Of a stretch of DNA of 39,346 nt, positions 7,985 to 16,998 are shown piece by piece; the stretch's first letter is position 1, and each line of letters opens with the position of its first letter. The stretch comes from Gemmatimonadales bacterium (GTDB lineage: Bacteria; Gemmatimonadota; Gemmatimonadetes; Palauibacterales; Palauibacteraceae). Position numbers and translations under genes: made by a program. The notes beneath the pieces are model-generated. The model worked only from the letters and a program-made list of their open reading frames with translations. It was not told the origin of the DNA and made no database searches. The stretch covers positions 1 through 39,346 of the forward strand of contig DAOVWI010000004.1 of assembly GCA_030636765.1 (NCBI GenBank). The letters run 5' to 3'.

Positions 7985-10303
7985 ATGGCCAGGTCAAGCA
8001 ACGGCGGGCGAATGCCAAACCTCTTGGAATTCTGCCAGGTCGCCCTTCCCCGGCCCGTTCTCCAGACTTTTACCTACCAACTTCCCCCAGAGATCCGCGA
8101 GCGCGCTCGGCCCGGCATGCGCGTGTGTGTTCCCTTCGGCAACCGCCAGGCGCTCGGGTGCATCGACTCGCTGCAAGAGGATGGACCGGCCGGCCGCGTG
8201 CGGCGGGTGCTCGAGCTGCTCGACGCGGAGCCGATCTTCTTCCCGGCGCTGCTCGAGCTCTGTCGCTGGGTGGCAGAGTACTACGTCGCCCCTCTTGGAC
8301 TCGTTTACCGCACGGCCCTTCCTCCCGGCATGCTCGCCGAAGCGAAGGCGGGATCGAGCGCCGCCGTGGCCGGCGTGCGCCGCAAGGTCATTCGGCTGGA
8401 AAGGAACCTCCCTACGCTGGAGGCGAGGGAGGAGGCGTTCGGGCGAGCCCACCGCCAGCGCGAGGCGTACGAGGCGCTGGAGGAGATCGGCGGCGCGGCG
8501 ACCCTTTCGGAGATGGAGGCGCTGGGCTTCAGCCGCACCGTACTGATGGGCCTCGCGAAGCGTGAGATCGCCAGCGTAGCGGACGAGCGCGTGGAGCGCG
8601 ATCCGTTTGGTCACATGGAGGCACCTGCCGGTCCCACGCTTCGGCCCACGCCCGCGCAAGCACGAGTGATCGAGGCACTCATCGAGCGCCGAGGGCGACG
8701 GGAGCCCGGTATCGTCCTCCTTCGAGGCGTCACCGGATCGGGGAAGACCCTGGTCTACATACGGTTGATCGAGCAGGTCCTCGCCGCCGGGCGGGAGGCG
8801 ATCCTCCTGGTACCCGAGATCTCCCTCACGCCTCAGACGGTCCAGCGCTTCCGCTCCGCCTTCGGGGACGATGTGGCCGTTCTTCACTCCGGCCTCTCGG
8901 CCGGCGAACGCCGCGACGCTTGGCTTGCGCTGAGGGAGGGACGGAAGCGAATCGCGATCGGCGCCCGCTCCGCGGTGTTCGCCCCGCTGTCGAATCTCGG
9001 GGCGATCGTGCTCGATGAGGAGCACGAGAGCAGCTACAAGCAGTCGGACACACCGAGGTACCACGCCAGGGCGGTGGCCGTGATGCGGGCCAAGCTCCAG
9101 GGCGCACTGTGCCTCCTCGGCTCCGCAACACCCGCTCTGGAGAGCTGGGAGAACGCCCGGTGCGGCCGTTACGCGCTGCTCGAGCTCCCGGAGCGCGTCA
9201 CCGACCACCCGCTCCCCGAGGTTCGGGTCATCGACCTACGCGCCGAGGGCGACCGCCGTGCCGAGGGCGACCGCCGTGCCGGCGGCGGACGCGTCCCCGG
9301 AGGCCTCACCCTCACGGCACCACTCCATGATGCGATCGATCTGCGGCTCCAGCGGGGAGAGCAGTGCATCCTCCTGCTCAACCGGCGAGGCTATGCCACC
9401 TTCGTCCAGTGCGGTCATTGCGGGAAGGTGTGGAGCTGCCCCCACTGCAACGTCTCCCTCACGTTCCACCGGCGGAAGCGGGCTCTGCTCTGCCACCACT
9501 GTGCCTTCCAGGATGCCGCGCCCGAGCTGTGCGATGAGTGCGAATCCCGGATCTCCTACTCCGGGCTGGGGACCGAGCAGGTCGAGCGACACCTGGGCGA
9601 TGCGTTCCCCGCCGCCCGCATCGTTCGAATGGATATGGACACAACCTCAACCAAGTGGTCACACTTCCGAGTCTTCGAGCGCATGCTCCGGCGGGACATC
9701 GACATCCTGCTCGGCACCCAGATGATCGCGAAAGGCCTGGACTTCCCGCACGTCACGCTCGTGGGTGTCATCAACGCCGATGTCGGTCTCAACCTCCCCG
9801 ACTTCCGAGCCAGCGAGCGTACCTTCCAACTCCTCTCGCAGGTGGCCGGCCGGGCCGGCCGCGGGCCCGAGCCGGGCGAAGTCATCATCCAAACGTCCCG
9901 GCCTTCCCATTTCGCGCTGCAGGCGGCCGTGCGACACGACTACTTAGCGTTCGCGGAAAGAGAGCTGGCGGATCGCCTCGAGCCCGGATATCCCCCCCAC
10001 ACTCGGCTCGCGAACGTGGTCGTCTCCGGTAGGTCCGAGACGAGGGTGACGGATCTGGCCCTCGAGCTCGCCGAGTGGGCGCGCGGCCTGATCGAGGCCC
10101 GATCCCTGGCCGGGCTCGTCGTCCTGGGGCCGGCCCCGTGCCCCATCGACCGCCTCCGCGACCGATGGCGGTGGCATTTCCTGCTGAAGGCGCAGAGCGC
10201 CCGGACGCTCGGCTCGGTGCTGCGCTTCCTGGCCGACCGGCATCGGCAGCCGTCGGGGGGGCTGCGAATCGAGATCGACCGCGACCCGGAGTCGCTGCTC
10301 TAG
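7985..10303 (+). CDS. priA: Primosomal protein N' (replication restart helicase PriA); ATG at 8012 is an alternative start
   Basis: Walker A GVTGSGKT, DEEH box, zinc-binding Cys array CGHCGKVWSCPHC...LLCHHC...LCDEC, and LLSQVAGRAGRGPEPGEVIIQT. Confidence 0.97.
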   Translation: MARSSNGGRMPNLLEFCQVALPRPVLQTFTYQLPPEIRERARPGMRVCVPFGNRQALGCIDSLQEDGPAGRVRRVLELLDAEPIFFPALLELCRWVAEYYVAPLGLVYRTALPPGMLAEAKAGSSAAVAGVRRKVIRLERNLPTLEAREEAFGRAHRQREAYEALEEIGGAATLSEMEALGFSRTVLMGLAKREIASVADERVERDPFGHMEAPAGPTLRPTPAQARVIEALIERRGRREPGIVLLRGVTGSGKTLVYIRLIEQVLAAGREAILLVPEISLTPQTVQRFRSAFGDDVAVLHSGLSAGERRDAWLALREGRKRIAIGARSAVFAPLSNLGAIVLDEEHESSYKQSDTPRYHARAVAVMRAKLQGALCLLGSATPALESWENARCGRYALLELPERVTDHPLPEVRVIDLRAEGDRRAEGDRRAGGGRVPGGLTLTAPLHDAIDLRLQRGEQCILLLNRRGYATFVQCGHCGKVWSCPHCNVSLTFHRRKRALLCHHCAFQDAAPELCDECESRISYSGLGTEQVERHLGDAFPAARIVRMDMDTTSTKWSHFRVFERMLRRDIDILLGTQMIAKGLDFPHVTLVGVINADVGLNLPDFRASERTFQLLSQVAGRAGRGPEPGEVIIQTSRPSHFALQAAVRHDYLAFAERELADRLEPGYPPHTRLANVVVSGRSETRVTDLALELAEWARGLIEARSLAGLVVLGPAPCPIDRLRDRWRWHFLLKAQSARTLGSVLRFLADRHRQPSGGLRIEIDRDPESLL

Positions 10304-10324
10304 CAGCTACTGGCAGCTAGAACG

Positions 10325-11353
10325 CTAGGGCTGCTCGACGCCGAGCCCGGGCCGGTCGTTCAAGACGACGGTCGGCCCGTCGAGATGCGGTCCGTCGAAA
10401 GGGTCGTCCTTCAGGAGCGCGGCGCCATCGAGATCGGCATAGTCGACCAGCGGCGCGAGGTGAGCGGCAGGCGCGATCCCCAGCGTGCTCTCCACCATGC
10501 ACCCCAGCATGACCTCGAGGCCGCACGCCCGGGCCGTGTGGATCATGCGCAGCGCCTCCCGCGGTCCCCCGCACTTGGCGAGCTTGATGTTGATGCCGTC
10601 GCAGAGCCCCACCAGAGCCGGGATGTCGCTCGCGACGACACACGACTCATCCAGAATGATCGGGAGAGGAGAGCGCTGGAACAGGTAGCGGAGCCCCTCC
10701 CGGTCCCATGGAGGTAGCGGCTGCTCGACGAACTCGACGTCGTGGTCGGCGAGAAGACGCATGCTCTCGAGAGCTTCCCGCGCCGTCCATGCCGCGTTGG
10801 CGTCCACGCGCAGCCGCGCGTCCGGCGCTTCGCTTCGAACCGCTTCGAGGACCTCCCGGTCCCGGGCCGTCCCGACCTTGATCTTGAGGATCGGATACCG
10901 ATGGGCCTCGCGAACCTTCTTGGCGACGACCTCCGGCTTGTCGATCCCGATCGTGAACGAGCTGAGCGGCGCATCGGCCGGCTGCAGGCCCCAGAGCCAC
11001 CAAAGGGGGCGGTCGAGGATCTTCCCCTGCAGGTCGTGGAGGGCCGCCGAGATCGCGGCTCGCGCGGCGCCGTTACGGGCGAGGCGGGCCTCCAGCGCAC
11101 GCTCGATCCTCTCGAGCGATCCCGGAGCTTCCGGCTCCTCCGAGCCCTCGACGACGGGGCGATACGCCGCCAGTGCCGTCTGGACGGTGTCGGCCGTCTC
11201 GCCGTAGTACGCGGAGGGGTCCGCCTCTCCCCAGCCCTCCAGGCCTTCCGTTTCGACGCGCACCCAGACGAGCGTTTCGCTATCCCGTGTGCCCCGGCTG
11301 ATGGTGAACGGGTAACGCAGCTCGACCCGAAAGGTCTCCCAGCTCAGCTTCAC
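10325..11353 (-). CDS. Dipeptide epimerase (L-Ala-D/L-Glu epimerase-like, enolase superfamily)
   Basis: LKIKVG, LRVDANAAWT, VEFVEQPLP, ILDESC, GINIKLAKCGG. Confidence 0.92.
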   Translation of the reverse strand: MKLSWETFRVELRYPFTISRGTRDSETLVWVRVETEGLEGWGEADPSAYYGETADTVQTALAAYRPVVEGSEEPEAPGSLERIERALEARLARNGAARAAISAALHDLQGKILDRPLWWLWGLQPADAPLSSFTIGIDKPEVVAKKVREAHRYPILKIKVGTARDREVLEAVRSEAPDARLRVDANAAWTAREALESMRLLADHDVEFVEQPLPPWDREGLRYLFQRSPLPIILDESCVVASDIPALVGLCDGINIKLAKCGGPREALRMIHTARACGLEVMLGCMVESTLGIAPAAHLAPLVDYADLDGAALLKDDPFDGPHLDGPTVVLNDRPGLGVEQP

Positions 11354-11385
11354 GCATGCCTCGCCGATCTCAGTAGAAGTTTTCC

Positions 11386-11716
11386 AGCAGGTCGCTGAAA
11401 ACCCTGGCGGGTCGCGTTACGAGCGCCGTGGGGGCAGATCCAAGGCGGCGCGACGACGGCGATACCGTGCGTATCGGGGAGGAGCGGCAACGCCGGAGAT
11501 GCCCCCACGCCGCCGTAACCCACAGGGCGTATGGGGGTTGGCTGGCGCCGACCTCCACTCGCTTCGCTCGCTCCGGTTGTGGCCGAATACGGCGTTACTC
11601 GTCGTCGAGGGCACCGCGCGCAGCGTGGTCGCACAGGGCATCGACTCCTCCTCGCTCCGTGTCTTCGACTCACAAGACCCATGCGCGCAACCCACCAGGG
11701 TTTTCAGCGACCTGCT
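11386..11716. mobile_element. MITE-like / structured repeat element with 27-bp terminal inverted repeats
   Basis: Left end 11386-11412 agcaggtcgctgaaaaccctggcgggt; right end 11690-11716 acccaccagggttttcagcgacctgct, whose reverse complement matches the left end at 26/27 positions. Internal nested stems at 11416-11436/11500-11519 and 11460-11465/11471-11476. No convincing CDS inside. Confidence 0.7.
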
Positions 11717-11720
11717 TAGC

Positions 11721-12983
11721 CTAGCGCGACCCGGCCCGGCCGTGGGGCCACGGCTCCATCTGGGGCCGTGGCGTCGTCACCTCGGGCCCATCGGCGCGCA
11801 GGTAGACGTTGATCTCCGAACGCACGCCGAACCGCCCGGACAGGTACACTCCCGGCTCGACCGAGAAGCCGATTCCCGGCACGAGCTCACGCTCGTCCCG
11901 CGTTTCCACGGAGTCCAGGTTCGGACCGAATCCGTGGAGCGCCCGGTCCATGCCGTGACCCAAGCGGTGCTGGATGTGTTCTCCGAAGCCCGCCTCCTCG
12001 AGGATGCGGCGCGCCTCCCGGTCCACCTCCGCGCCCGTGAGCAACGGCACCTCCGTGCCCCCGAGCAGCGCTCCATCTGCGGAGCGGGACCGGATGAGCT
12101 CCACGGCGCCATCGCGAGCCGCGCGCACGGCGTTCCAGGCTTCCTGAAACCCCGGCGGGCCTTCGTCCCCCAGCACCCCCATCCAGGTCTGGTCCGCGAA
12201 CACGGCGTCCGGATCGCCGGCGACCTTGCCCCACAGGTCGATGAGCAGGACCTCGCCGGCCTCCAACACGGCGGAGCTGCCGGCCACGGGTTCGTAGTGG
12301 GCGCTCGCGCTGTTGGAACCGGCAGCCACGATCGTTCCACCCTCGGCCAGGCCGCTCTCGGCCTTGGCACCATCAGCCAGGCCGGCGGCGGCGATCCGCG
12401 CGAGAATCCACTCGGCGAGGTCGTGCTCGGTGAGGCAAGCCCCCTCGCGCACCGCCTCGAGCCCCCTCTCGAACGCCGCCTCGGCGATGTCGGCCAGCAA
12501 CGCACCGGCCCGCACGTGCGCCTCGTAGCCGCTATCTCCCCACTGGGCGTACGTACCGGTGATCAGCGAAGCGGAGCTGACGACCCGAACATCGAGGCTC
12601 TCGATCAGCTCGACGACGCCCGCCGGCACCTGGTCCACGAACGGCACGTCGTCGCGCCTCGACACCTCCATGGCGACGACCTCGCAGCCACCCAGCATCC
12701 GGCCGAGCGCTTCCTCCATCTCCTTCCAGCCGACGTACGCCTCGAGATCCCCTTCCCATCCGTCCCAGGCATCCAGCTCGATCCGGTGCGCAAGCGCCGA
12801 CGGCTTCGCTCCGGGACGAAGCAGCAGGAAGATCCGGCGTGATGGCCCATCGCCCAGACCAAGCAGCTCGCACGTCACCCGATTTCGCCCCTCCAGATCG
12901 AAGAGAAGCCAGCCATCCAGGGAGCGTCGCTCGAGCTCGGCGGCGGTCGCCTCCACGAACCCATCCGGCAGACGAGCCCTCAT
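11721..12983 (-). CDS. M24-family metallopeptidase (Xaa-Pro aminopeptidase-like)
   Basis: EVLLIDLWGKVAGDPDAVFADQTW, GHGMDRALHGFGPNLDS, GIGFSVEPGVYLSGRFGVRSEINVYL. Confidence 0.88.
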   Translation of the reverse strand: MRARLPDGFVEATAAELERRSLDGWLLFDLEGRNRVTCELLGLGDGPSRRIFLLLRPGAKPSALAHRIELDAWDGWEGDLEAYVGWKEMEEALGRMLGGCEVVAMEVSRRDDVPFVDQVPAGVVELIESLDVRVVSSASLITGTYAQWGDSGYEAHVRAGALLADIAEAAFERGLEAVREGACLTEHDLAEWILARIAAAGLADGAKAESGLAEGGTIVAAGSNSASAHYEPVAGSSAVLEAGEVLLIDLWGKVAGDPDAVFADQTWMGVLGDEGPPGFQEAWNAVRAARDGAVELIRSRSADGALLGGTEVPLLTGAEVDREARRILEEAGFGEHIQHRLGHGMDRALHGFGPNLDSVETRDERELVPGIGFSVEPGVYLSGRFGVRSEINVYLRADGPEVTTPRPQMEPWPHGRAGSR

Positions 12984-13972
12984 CGATGGACCTCCTCGCT
13001 CGCACTCGGTACACGGACATCTCTCAGCGCCTTCACGTGCGCAACCACGTTCCGGCCCAGCTCTTCGGAATTGTAGCCCCCTTCGAGGACCGAGACGATC
13101 CGGCCGGCGGCGCTGCTCCTGGTACGCTCCGCCAGCTCGACGGTGATCTCCGTAAACTCCTCTTCCCGCAGCGTAAAGCCCCCGATCGGATCCCGTTCTG
13201 CCGCGTCGAAACCACAGGAGATCAACACCAGGTCCGGCTCGAAGCCCGCCGCCGCGTCGATCGCGGCAACGAGCTCATCGACGTAGCGCGCCGGCGGCAG
13301 GCCCGGCGGCAGCGGCACGTTCAGCGTCGTCCCCTCCCCGGGCCCGGCTCCGCGCTCCTCGCGCAAGCCCGTTCCCGGATAACACGGGCTCTCGTGCATC
13401 GAAAGGTAGAAGACATCCGGATCCCGGTAGAAGATGTCCTGCGTGCCGTTTCCGTGGTGGACGTCCCAGTCGACGATCAGCACCCGGGCGGCCAGGCCAC
13501 CGGCGATGGCGTGGCGGGCTCCTAGGGCTACGGAGTTGAAGAGGCAGAATCCCATCGCGCGGCCGGCCGTGGCGTGATGCCCCGGAGGACGCACCACGCA
13601 GAAGGCGTTTGCGTAGCGGCCCGCAGCCACAGCGTCCACCGCATCGATCACGCACCCTACGGCCGCGAGCGCCGCGTCCCAGGAGGCGGCCGACAGCACG
13701 GTGTCCGCGTCCAGGCTGACCAGGCCGTCCTCAGCTCCGGCGCGGCTTGCCGCCCTCCGGACCGTCTCCACGTGGTCCCCGGTATGGACGAGCTCGAGCT
13801 GTGCGGGATCGATGGCGTGGCCGCCGACCATCTCCACATCCGAGGAAAGCTCGGGCAGCGCCGCGTAGAGCGCGTTCGTCACAGCGCGCAGCCGGCCCTG
13901 GTGCTCCGGGTGGCGCCAGCCCGTGTCATGACGCGCGCAGTCGGAATGGTGGTAGACCGCGGTTCTGTTCAA
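12980..13972 (-). CDS. Histone deacetylase superfamily / acetylpolyamine amidohydrolase-like protein
   Basis: CVVRPPGHHATAGRAMGFCLFNSVALGA, VLIVDWDVHHGNGTQDIFY, LVLISCGFDAAERDPIGGF, VLEGGYN. Confidence 0.96.
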   Translation of the reverse strand: MNRTAVYHHSDCARHDTGWRHPEHQGRLRAVTNALYAALPELSSDVEMVGGHAIDPAQLELVHTGDHVETVRRAASRAGAEDGLVSLDADTVLSAASWDAALAAVGCVIDAVDAVAAGRYANAFCVVRPPGHHATAGRAMGFCLFNSVALGARHAIAGGLAARVLIVDWDVHHGNGTQDIFYRDPDVFYLSMHESPCYPGTGLREERGAGPGEGTTLNVPLPPGLPPARYVDELVAAIDAAAGFEPDLVLISCGFDAAERDPIGGFTLREEEFTEITVELAERTRSSAAGRIVSVLEGGYNSEELGRNVVAHVKALRDVRVPSASEEVHR

Positions 13973-14093
13973 GGCGCCTCGCTCGAAGGGGCAAAACGAC
14001 CACCGGGAAACGTAGCGCTCGACACGCTTTGTTGCTCGCTCTCAACGCTCCGCCTACCTTGGCGCCACGTGGCCTTTACCGCCCAACCTGAAG

Positions 14094-15146
14094 ATGCGAG
14101 CCTGGATGACACGCTCTCTTCGCCGGCCCGCGGTCCCATGGTGCGCTCTAGCCTTGCTGACCGCACTCGCGCTCGGCCCCGCCGCGTGCGACGTCGAGTG
14201 GGGAGGGGGCTGGATCACTCTCGAGGACCCTTCTCCCCCCACGCCGGAAGCCGTTGTCGAGGGTGAGGCGCCGCCCGCACCCCTCCCGGATGGGCCCCTC
14301 CTGTACATGGTCGGCCTGCGGGAGGATGGACGCGCCACGCTCGCACCGATCGCCCGCATCACCGGAGACAGCCTGGCCTCCCTCGAGCTCCCCAGCCCGA
14401 TCGACGAGGAGTACCGCGCCCGTTTCGAGGCCGCGTTCCTGCGTCCGGGCGCCGAGCTGGCGCTCGTGGCCGGCGGAGCCAGAGTCGGGAGTCTGATCAT
14501 CGAAACCGGACCCGCAGCCGCGCCCGCGGATTGCCCATCGGCGGGCGTCGCGCAGGCGGTGCTGCCGCCCGGTGCGTACATGCCGTCACTCGGATTCGGA
14601 GTGCCGCTCGACATGGCCCCGGTCGAGCTCGGGCGCGCGACGCCCAGGGAGCCTGTCGGACGCATGGCTACCTACGGACCCATCCTCGCAGAGCAGCTCC
14701 TGAGGGCGGACGGCGTGGCGCGTCCCTTCCTCGCTCAGCGCGCGGCCCTCGAAGCGGTCCCCTCCGGCGACTCTCTCCGCTCGATGGCCGCTACGTACCT
14801 GATCAACGACACCCTCGCGGCGGCCGCGCCACGAGGCGAGGCCGCGTCACTCTTCTTCCTCGCGCGAGATGAGGTGGGCCGTGGCTTCGTACCGGTCTGG
14901 CGGGAGGTGCGGAGCTACCGTACGGCGGAGGAGAAACAGGCCTTCGCGTACGTGGATTGGCTGGAGCTGGCGGGAGCCCGGTTCGACTTCGTACGACTCA
15001 TCGAAAGCGAGGGCGAGCGACTCTCAGCCAGTCGAGCGCCGTCGGATTGGCGAGAACGCACGTCCCTGGCGGAACGCGAGTTGGTGTGGACGGAGGACGC
15101 CGGCTGTGCCGCGCGCGGCCTCCTCTCAAGCGGCGAAGCTCCGTAG
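14094..15146 (+). CDS. Uncharacterised exported protein (possible lipoprotein)
   Basis: N-terminal hydrophobic segment LALLTALALGPAAC (non-canonical lipobox); no family recognised. Confidence 0.7.
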   Translation: MRAWMTRSLRRPAVPWCALALLTALALGPAACDVEWGGGWITLEDPSPPTPEAVVEGEAPPAPLPDGPLLYMVGLREDGRATLAPIARITGDSLASLELPSPIDEEYRARFEAAFLRPGAELALVAGGARVGSLIIETGPAAAPADCPSAGVAQAVLPPGAYMPSLGFGVPLDMAPVELGRATPREPVGRMATYGPILAEQLLRADGVARPFLAQRAALEAVPSGDSLRSMAATYLINDTLAAAAPRGEAASLFFLARDEVGRGFVPVWREVRSYRTAEEKQAFAYVDWLELAGARFDFVRLIESEGERLSASRAPSDWRERTSLAERELVWTEDAGCAARGLLSSGEAP

Positions 15147-15998
15147 CATCTGACCCGCCGGTCCGGCGCGGAGCTCCCGCAGGGCCCGATCCCGAAGCTG
15201 GCGGACGCGCTCGCGCGTGACTCCCAACAGCTGGCCGATCTGCTCGAGCGTATGCTCCTGTTCCCCCTGGAGCCCGTAGTAGAGTCGCACGACGCGAGCG
15301 TCCCTCGGCTTCAGTCCCTGGAGGGCCTGTGCGACTTTCTCCTTCAGGAGCTTCGCCTCGAGAACCTCCTCCAGGCTCGACTCGTCCACGAGAAAGCGAT
15401 CGACGAGCTGGTTGTCGTCGCTCGAGCCTACGGGAGCGTCGAGCCGGACCTCGGCCACGTTGAGCATCTGGAGCATTTCCACCGTCGCCATGTCCAGCTC
15501 GGCGATCTCGGCGATCTCGTCCACGCTCGGATCGCGGCGCAGGCTCTGCTTCAGTTCCTCCCGCACCCGGGTCATCCGAGCAAGCTCGGTGGCGCGGTTC
15601 AGCGGCAGCCGCACGCTACGGCCGTGCTTGGCGAGCGCGGCGAGGATCGCTTGCCGGATCCACCACACGGCGTAGCTGATGAACTTCACACCCTGGTCCG
15701 GATCGAACTTCCGCGCGGCCGTGACGAGGCCGACGTTCCCCTCCTGGATCAGATCGGCGAACGGCATGCCACGATTCTGATACTTCTTGGCCACGGAAAC
15801 GACGAAGCGGAGGTTGGCCCTTACAAGCACATCGAGAGCGGAGCCGTCGCCGGCCCGGGCGAGACGCGCGATGCGGTCCTCTTCCTCTGCATCGAGTAAG
15901 GGATGAGCGCTCAGGTCGTCGAGGTAGAGGTCGAGAGAACTCGGTACGTCGTCGGCCGGCAGGTGGCCGTTCATCCGTCGACGGCTTCGCATGATCAC
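15126..15998 (-). CDS. RNA polymerase sigma-70 family factor (RpoD/RpoS-like, group 2)
   Basis: NLRFVVSVAKKYQNRGMPFADLIQEGNVGLVTAARKFDPDQGVKFISYAVWWIRQAI and HTLEQIGQLLGVTRERVRQLRDRALRELR; no region 1.1. Confidence 0.96.
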   Translation of the reverse strand: MIMRSRRRMNGHLPADDVPSSLDLYLDDLSAHPLLDAEEEDRIARLARAGDGSALDVLVRANLRFVVSVAKKYQNRGMPFADLIQEGNVGLVTAARKFDPDQGVKFISYAVWWIRQAILAALAKHGRSVRLPLNRATELARMTRVREELKQSLRRDPSVDEIAEIAELDMATVEMLQMLNVAEVRLDAPVGSSDDNQLVDRFLVDESSLEEVLEAKLLKEKVAQALQGLKPRDARVVRLYYGLQGEQEHTLEQIGQLLGVTRERVRQLRDRALRELRAGPAGQMLRSFAA

Positions 15999-16185
15999 AC
16001 TTTCGGGCGTCGGGCTCCGCTCACAAGCTACTGCCGGCGGGGCCGGCCATTGCAGCGAACGTGCAAGGTAAAGTGAGCCGCCACGCCGGTCTAGTAGCGC
16101 CCTCCGCGACCCTCATGGGTGAACTGGCGCCAGGCATGGGAGGGCTTCTATTCTCCTTCTTCTTGGGCCGAGTGCGTCCCGGAGA

Positions 16186-16977
16186 TTGGGCCGGGTGCCA
16201 CGCGGAAAGCCTACCATCGCCGAGAACACAATGCCACTGACCCCGCGCCACGCGGCCGCCACCCACGTCGGCCGAGTTCGTCAGAGCAACGAAGACAGGT
16301 TCTACGCCGATGAGGGAGCCGGCATCTTCGTGGTGGCCGACGGAATGGGTGGCCACGCGGCCGGCGAGGTGGCGGCCGAGATCGCCTCGACCCTCATCGG
16401 CAAGAGGCTCTCCGCAGCGGCCGACACGAGCGAGATGGCCGAGCTCGCCACAGCGCTCGAGGCCGCGATCGCCGAGGCCGATCAGCGCATCCTGGACCGC
16501 GCTCGGGGCGATCCCGCTTGCTCCGGGATGGGCACGACCGTCACAGCCCTCTGCACACGGCCGGACTCGTACGTCGTCGGCCACGTCGGCGACAGCCGGG
16601 CCTACCGGCTCCGCGACGGAAGACTGGAACGGATCACTCGCGATCATACGCTGGTCCAGCAGGAGGTCGATCGAGGCACTCTTACCGACGAACAGGCGCG
16701 CACTCACCCGAGATCCAACATCCTCACGCGCGCCCTGGGCATCGCTGGAGGACTCGAGATCGACGTCTACCACGGCATCCTGGAGCCGGGCGACCGGATC
16801 CTCCTGGCGACGGACGGTCTCACGACGATGCTTCCCGATTCGGAGATCGCGGCCATTCTCGATTCGGCAGCGGATGCCGCAACGAGCGCCGAGATGCTGA
16901 TCGAGCGGGCCAACGCGAGCGGCGGGATCGACAACACGACGGTGATCGTGATCGATCTGCTCGAGCCTGCCTCGTAG
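16186..16977 (+). CDS. PP2C-family Ser/Thr phosphatase (likely start at 16231)
   Basis: GRVRQSNEDRFYADEGAGIFVVADGMGGHAAGEVAAE, SGMGTTVTAL, VGHVGDSRAYRLRDG, LLATDGLT, GGIDNTTVIVI. Confidence 0.96.
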   Translation: MGRVPRGKPTIAENTMPLTPRHAAATHVGRVRQSNEDRFYADEGAGIFVVADGMGGHAAGEVAAEIASTLIGKRLSAAADTSEMAELATALEAAIAEADQRILDRARGDPACSGMGTTVTALCTRPDSYVVGHVGDSRAYRLRDGRLERITRDHTLVQQEVDRGTLTDEQARTHPRSNILTRALGIAGGLEIDVYHGILEPGDRILLATDGLTTMLPDSEIAAILDSAADAATSAEMLIERANASGGIDNTTVIVIDLLEPAS

Positions 16978-16998
16978 CCGGTCGCTGAAGAACCCTCA

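Noticed and set aside
11499-12842. 447-aa plus-strand ORF beginning inside the TIR element and running antisense to the M24 peptidase
   Set aside because: The opposite strand encodes a convincing M24 peptidase; the portion inside the element is repeat sequence with no domain signal.
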